A stretch of 10,115 nucleotides of DNA. Source: JBFGWM01 sp041588495 (lineage in GTDB: Bacteria > Pseudomonadota > Gammaproteobacteria > Pseudomonadales > JBFGWM01). Position 1 is the stretch's first letter, and each line of letters opens with the position of its first letter. Both the position numbers and the translations under genes were made by a program. Under the pieces are notes generated by a model, which saw only the letters and a list, made by a program, of their open reading frames with translations, was not told the DNA's origin and searched no databases. This document shows, one piece after another, positions 6,395 through 10,115 of this stretch. The stretch spans positions 1-10,115 of the forward strand of contig JBFGWM010000095.1 of NCBI GenBank assembly GCA_041588495.1, read 5' to 3'.

Positions 6395-7027
6395 GTGCTG
6401 GCCAACGATGTGAGCATCCGGCCGGCGCGGGCGGAAGACGCGGACGCCGCGGTGCCGTTGATCTTCAGTTCCGGTCCCGATTCCTATCGCTACGTGTTCG
6501 AGGTTCCCGGTTTCGACGCCGTGGAATTCATCCGCTTCGCATTCACCGAGGGCAGCGGATACCTGGGATACCGGAACCACGTGGTGGTGGAACTGGCGGG
6601 ACAGATCGTCGGGACCGGGTCGTTTTATGCCAGCGCCCAGTACCGCCGCCTCGGGCGCGAGAGCCTGCGCCAGGCGATGATCCATTACGGCGTGGTGAAC
6701 CTGGTCCGGGTGATGCGCCAGAGTGGCGCGGTGACCGCGATGATGCCGCCGCCCCCTCCGGCGGCGGAGTACTTCGCCAACCTCGCGGTGCGCGAGGAAC
6801 TGCGGGGTCGCGGGATCGGCGGGCGACTGATGACGCATGGCATCGCCCGGGCGGCGGACGAGGGACAGCACTTTTGCGTGCTGGACGTGGCCGACGACAA
6901 CGCGCCGGCCATTGGTCTCTACCGGCGCCACGGTTTCAGGGATGGTGAGACGACCGCTTTTCCCGGCAGCCGTGAGCACTGGAACGTGCCGGACCACCGG
7001 CGCATGATGCTGGAACTGGCGCCGTGA
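6395..7027 (+). CDS. GNAT family N-acetyltransferase (GTG start)
   Basis: This is an acyl-CoA-dependent N-acyltransferase of the GNAT fold, 210 residues if translation begins at GTG 6395, 10 bp after the VOC stop. GTG 6410 is an alternative start, and no ATG is available nearby. N-terminal motif VSIRPARAEDADAAVPLIF is typical of strand 1 and helix 1. The acetyl-CoA pyrophosphate-binding loop is R137-G-R-G-I-G-G143 after FANLAVREEL, and motif B is VADDNAPAIGLYRRHGF. Five consecutive prolines (118-122) precede strand 4 and may need EF-P for efficient translation. The ribosome site is weak, so it is probably translated by coupling to the upstream gene. It closes the five-gene unit. The acceptor is unknown; amines released by the upstream amidase are a possible but untested target. 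Confidence 0.85.
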   Translation: MLANDVSIRPARAEDADAAVPLIFSSGPDSYRYVFEVPGFDAVEFIRFAFTEGSGYLGYRNHVVVELAGQIVGTGSFYASAQYRRLGRESLRQAMIHYGVVNLVRVMRQSGAVTAMMPPPPPAAEYFANLAVREELRGRGIGGRLMTHGIARAADEGQHFCVLDVADDNAPAIGLYRRHGFRDGETTAFPGSREHWNVPDHRRMMLELAP

Positions 7028-7046
7028 GCCTGTTTTCCCGTGGCGT

Positions 7047-7075
7047 TTGGTGGAGCGCCGGTTCCGGAGTATTCT
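7047..7075 (+). promoter_or_regulatory. Weak candidate promoter for the corA-mscS pair
   Basis: In the 100-bp gap between the GNAT and transporter genes, TTGGTG (7047-7052) and TATTCT (7070-7075) are exactly 17 bp apart. Each element matches the sigma-70 consensus only partly (three and four of six). The gap is larger than any in the preceding operon, which supports a separate transcription unit. Confidence 0.3.
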
Positions 7076-7114
7076 CAGTACCTGGGTGCGCCGGGCTCGG
7101 CGCGGGAAAGCGCA

Positions 7115-7121
7115 GGGAAGG
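7115..7121 (+). promoter_or_regulatory. Ribosome binding site that fixes the corA start
   Basis: GGGAAGG lies 6 nt before the ATG at 7128. This favours that start over the upstream in-frame start at 7047, whose extra 27 residues are Arg-rich and unlike a CorA N-terminus. Confidence 0.7.
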
Positions 7122-7127
7122 CAGGGC

Positions 7128-8093
7128 ATGATCCGGACGATTCTCTACCAGCCGGGCGGTGAACTCGTTGAGGGGGACGAGGCGCTGATCGATCGCTGGC
7201 GGACCCTGGATGGCGCTTTCCTGTGGGTCGATCTCCACGAGGTCGCGAGCCGTACCGAGCACCAGCTGCTCAGCGAATTCGGCGTCCACGAACTCGCCAT
7301 CAAGGACGCCCAGCGGGTACGCCACCCGCCGAAGCTGGAGATCTTCGACAACTTCGCTTTCTTTCTCCTGCGTGGCCTCGATGCCACCAGCACCAGCATC
7401 AACCTGAAGACCATCCAGCTGTCCCTGTTTGTAGGCGAGCGGGTGCTGATCACCCGCCACGACGGGCAGTCGGTGAGCGTGGACCTGGTGTGGAACCAGG
7501 TGCTCGACCATCCCGCCCTGTTCGAGGACGGACCGGCGCGACTGGCGACCAACATTGCCAAGACCAGCGCCAAGCGTTACCTCCCGATCCTCCTTGGCCT
7601 GGAGAACCGGCTCGGCGAGCTCGAGGATGAACTGCTGGAGAAGCCCAACGACGAGCAGCTCGCGGAACTGGTCAGCTACAAGACGCGGCTGCGCAAGATC
7701 CGCCGCACCTTTGCCTACCACGAGCGGCTGTTCTCCCGGTTTCGCAGCGGCGAGGTGGCGTTCTTCAGCGAGGATCTCGGCCACGAGATGCGCGACGTCT
7801 ACGACTCGGTGGAGCGCCTGCGCAGCCTTTCCGACATGTACTACGAGGTGACTGGCGACCTCATCGAGGGCTACATTTCCATTGCCTCGCATCGCCTCAA
7901 CCAGATCATGAAGGTGCTCACCATCGTCACCACCATCTTCGTGCCCCTGGGTTTCCTGGCCGGCATCTACGGCATGAATTTCGAGTACATCCCCGAGTTG
8001 AAATACCAGAACGGCTACTTTGTCCTGCTCTCGATCATGGGCACGGTGGTGGTGGTCCTGCTGGGAATCTTCAGGTGGAAGAAATGGCTGTGA
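7128..8093 (+). CDS. corA: CorA-type magnesium/divalent cation transporter
   Basis: This inner-membrane channel moves Mg2+ (often also Co2+ or Ni2+) inward and works as a pentamer. The 321-residue length is typical. A cytoplasmic N-terminal alpha/beta domain and long helices (to about residue 260) lead to two C-terminal membrane helices: VLTIVTTIFVPLGFLAGIYG (about 263-282) and YFVLLSIMGTVVVVLLGIF (297-315). Between them is the signature Gly282-Met283-Asn284, which forms the selectivity filter, followed by the acidic periplasmic loop FEYIPEL. The basic tail RWKKWL stays in the cytoplasm. GMN rules out ZntB-like variants with altered motifs. The last 10 nt overlap the start of the next gene, so the two are translated together. 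Metal preference cannot be settled from sequence alone. Confidence 0.93.
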   Translation: MIRTILYQPGGELVEGDEALIDRWRTLDGAFLWVDLHEVASRTEHQLLSEFGVHELAIKDAQRVRHPPKLEIFDNFAFFLLRGLDATSTSINLKTIQLSLFVGERVLITRHDGQSVSVDLVWNQVLDHPALFEDGPARLATNIAKTSAKRYLPILLGLENRLGELEDELLEKPNDEQLAELVSYKTRLRKIRRTFAYHERLFSRFRSGEVAFFSEDLGHEMRDVYDSVERLRSLSDMYYEVTGDLIEGYISIASHRLNQIMKVLTIVTTIFVPLGFLAGIYGMNFEYIPELKYQNGYFVLLSIMGTVVVVLLGIFRWKKWL

Positions 8094-10115
8094 TCCCGGA
8101 TACGAAAGGGCCAGTCACCCGGCTGGCGATACTGCTGGCCGCGTGCCTGGTGCTTGGGTTGCCGGCGCCGGTCACGGCACAGGATCCGTTGCAGGGCGCG
8201 CCGGCCGAAACCGCCACCGCGCCCGACCCTGCGGCTCTTCCGGCCCAGTGGTGGGACTACCTGGGCGAGGCGGGGGATGCGTTTCCCCAGCGTGAGACCG
8301 CCCTGCGCGAATCGCTCCTCAAGCTGAAGAAGACCCTGGTCAGGTCCGCGCTGGCGGGACAGGCTGCGCAGGTTGACACCGTGCTGGAAAACCTCGGCCG
8401 CTACGTGCGGCTGCGCGACAAGCCGGTGCGGGTGGAGGCGCCGGTGCCGCCGGTTCCGGACAGCTTCGCGCTGGAGGAGATCTACGTTCTCGCGGAGCGC
8501 ATCCCCGAACTGGAACTGGATCATTCGGTGACCCGCCGCGAGGTGGAGCGTCTCGGCAACACGGTGAAGTCGCGCAAGCAGACGCTGGATCGCGAGCGCC
8601 TTGAATACCTCGAGCTCGCCGAGGTGGATCCGGCGCGCCTGTCCCGCGGGCTCGGCGTGATGCGTGGCCGCCTCGAACTCGAAGCCCTGAAACTCGTGCT
8701 GGCGGACCGGCAGGACGAGCTGACCCGCCTCGAGAACCACCTGCGACGCACGCGGGAGACCTTGCAGCTGGCGTTGCGCAAGGTGCGTTTTGCGGATGAC
8801 GTCCTACCGAAGATGGATGCGGCGATCGAGCGCCTGCGGGGCCGGGTGGCGGGTTTCGAGGTGATGCCGGATCCGGTGGTCACCGGGATCCTCGCGGAGT
8901 CCGAGCTGAGCGGCGAGCGGGACCGTGCCCAGCTCTACCGCCAGGTGAACAGCGAACTGCGCGCCAGTCGCGCCGAGGCCGCGCTACGCCTCGCGCTCGG
9001 CGAGCGGGCCCTGGCCGCTTACCTGCTGGATGCGCCGGACAGCGGCCGCGCGGCCCTGCGTGGCGAGATGGAGAGCGGCGCGAAATGGTTTGCGGGCCTG
9101 CAGGGCGACATCGTCCGCTGGTCGGAGTTTCTCGAGCGGCAGCACGTGCAGGTCTCGCGGGATTCGGCCGCGGATGGCGCCGGTGACGCCGCGGCCCGCG
9201 CGGAGCGGACGGGTCTGTTGGACGCGGCCCAGGTCCTGCTCGAGGAACTCGAGGATCTCGCATTGCGCGAGGACACCCTGCAACGGCTGGCGGACCTGCA
9301 GGTGCTGCAGCGCGAGGGTTACCTGCGCAACCTGTTCGACCGCACCCTGATCATGCTCAAGGGCGGCTGGGAGCAGGGCAGGAGCTGGTTCACCTACACG
9401 CTCTTCGAGATCTCCGATACCCCGGTGACGCCGGCCGGCCTGTTCCGCGTGGTGCTGATCCTGTTCGTCGCCTGGTGGTTCTCGTTCTTCCTGCGCAGTG
9501 GGCTGCGTCGTCTCGGGGAGCGTACCCAGGGCGCCAACAAGGCTTCGCTGTGGTCCCTGGGCCGGGTCCTGCACTACGTCATCCTGTTCATCGGCCTGCT
9601 GATCGGCCTGTCGTCCATCGGCATCGACTTCACCAAGTTCGCCCTGCTGGTCAGCGCCCTCGGCGTCGGTATCGGTTTCGGCCTGCAGAACATCGTCAAC
9701 AACTTCGTCTCGGGCCTGATCATCCTGTTTGAACGCAGCCTGAAGATCGGCGATTTCGTGGAACTGGAATCCGGCGTGTTCGGCGAGGTGCGCGAGATCA
9801 ATATCCGCAGCACCCGCATCAACACCAACGACAACGTCGACATCCTGGTGCCGAACTCCGAGTTCGTGAACGGCCGGGTCACCAATCTCACGCTCCAGGA
9901 GGAGCTGATGCGGGTGCGGATTTCCTTCGGGGTGGCCTACGGCTCCGACAAGGAAAAGGTCAAGCGGGCGGCCCTCAAGGCTGCCGGGCTGGTGCCGTTC
10001 ACACTCGACAAGCCCGGTTACGCGCCGTCCGTGTTCATGACCGGCTTCGGGGACAGCAGCCTGGATTTCCAACTGCTGGTGTGGATCGTACCGGACGCGG
10101 TGCGCACCCCGGGCA
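8084..10115 (+). CDS. MscS-family mechanosensitive ion channel with large periplasmic domain (3' truncated)
   Basis: This is a tension-gated channel that releases solutes on hypo-osmotic shock. The ATG at 8084 overlaps the corA stop by 10 nt and has AGGTGG (8073-8078) in front; 677 residues are visible and the frame is open to the window edge. Residues 1-32 are a signal peptide (hydrophobic AILLAACLVLGL, cleavage after VTA). Residues 33 to about 450 are exported, rich in Glu, Arg and Leu, and mostly helical with coiled-coil character. Then come three membrane helices: 453-470, 495-514 and the pore helix about 519-549 containing GVGIGFGLQ and NNFVSGLIILFER. The MscS beta domain follows (KIGDFVEL, GEVREINIRSTRI, ILVPNSEFVNG). 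The three-helix, N-outside layout is that of MscS. MscK/MscM have a comparable periplasmic region but many more helices. Loss of the downstream part is only due to the window end. Confidence 0.92.
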   Translation, partial: MAVIPDTKGPVTRLAILLAACLVLGLPAPVTAQDPLQGAPAETATAPDPAALPAQWWDYLGEAGDAFPQRETALRESLLKLKKTLVRSALAGQAAQVDTVLENLGRYVRLRDKPVRVEAPVPPVPDSFALEEIYVLAERIPELELDHSVTRREVERLGNTVKSRKQTLDRERLEYLELAEVDPARLSRGLGVMRGRLELEALKLVLADRQDELTRLENHLRRTRETLQLALRKVRFADDVLPKMDAAIERLRGRVAGFEVMPDPVVTGILAESELSGERDRAQLYRQVNSELRASRAEAALRLALGERALAAYLLDAPDSGRAALRGEMESGAKWFAGLQGDIVRWSEFLERQHVQVSRDSAADGAGDAAARAERTGLLDAAQVLLEELEDLALREDTLQRLADLQVLQREGYLRNLFDRTLIMLKGGWEQGRSWFTYTLFEISDTPVTPAGLFRVVLILFVAWWFSFFLRSGLRRLGERTQGANKASLWSLGRVLHYVILFIGLLIGLSSIGIDFTKFALLVSALGVGIGFGLQNIVNNFVSGLIILFERSLKIGDFVELESGVFGEVREINIRSTRINTNDNVDILVPNSEFVNGRVTNLTLQEELMRVRISFGVAYGSDKEKVKRAALKAAGLVPFTLDKPGYAPSVFMTGFGDSSLDFQLLVWIVPDAVRTPG

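Noticed and set aside
8984..10072. A 362-codon minus-strand open frame opposite the mechanosensitive channel
   Set aside because: Low-complexity Gln/Glu/Asp/Ala/Val-rich translation, antisense to a clear MscS domain; a codon-bias shadow. The minus-strand frame at 4793-5881 opposite the amidase and GST genes is rejected for the same reason.

Overview
This 10.1 kb window comes from a GC-rich bacterial chromosome. All supported genes lie on the + strand and are packed tightly. The gene families (hybrid sensor kinase with C-terminal receivers, CorA, an MscS-type channel with a large exported domain, SDR, FAA-type acyl-CoA ligase) fit a high-GC proteobacterium, most likely a gammaproteobacterium. 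That placement is an impression from protein style, not a phylogeny. No mobile element, tRNA, rRNA or CRISPR array is visible.

Left edge (1-782): the 3' end of a hybrid histidine kinase, with one degenerate and one canonical receiver domain. Then (857-1664) a short-chain dehydrogenase/reductase that is split over two frames by a small indel in the middle of its cofactor-binding motif. It is annotated as a pseudogene, with sequencing error as the main alternative.

Centre (1754-7027): five genes with gaps of only 10-24 bp, surely one transcription unit. In order: an AMP-forming long-chain-type acyl-CoA synthetase, an amidase-signature hydrolase whose N-terminal region, catalytic spacing and C-terminus resemble plant fatty-acid amide hydrolase (FAAH), a glutathione S-transferase-like protein, a PhnB-like VOC/glyoxalase-fold protein, and a GNAT acetyltransferase that starts at GTG. 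The simplest joint reading is that the amidase releases a fatty (or other) carboxylic acid from an N-acyl amide and the ligase activates it to the CoA thioester for degradation or re-use. The last three genes may process or detoxify associated metabolites. This pathway is an inference and the substrate is unknown. The leader before the ligase holds a TATAGT box and an inverted repeat that could control the operon.

Right edge (7128-10115): after a 100 bp gap with a weak promoter candidate, a CorA-type divalent cation transporter overlaps by 10 nt an MscS-family mechanosensitive channel that runs off the window. The channel has a signal peptide, about 420 exported helical residues, and a three-helix MscS core. 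The two genes form a translationally coupled membrane-transport pair.

The most noteworthy item is the plant-FAAH-like amidase beside an acyl-CoA ligase. The broken SDR and the pseudo-receiver are secondary. No clearly new system (defence, mobile or RNA-based) was found.
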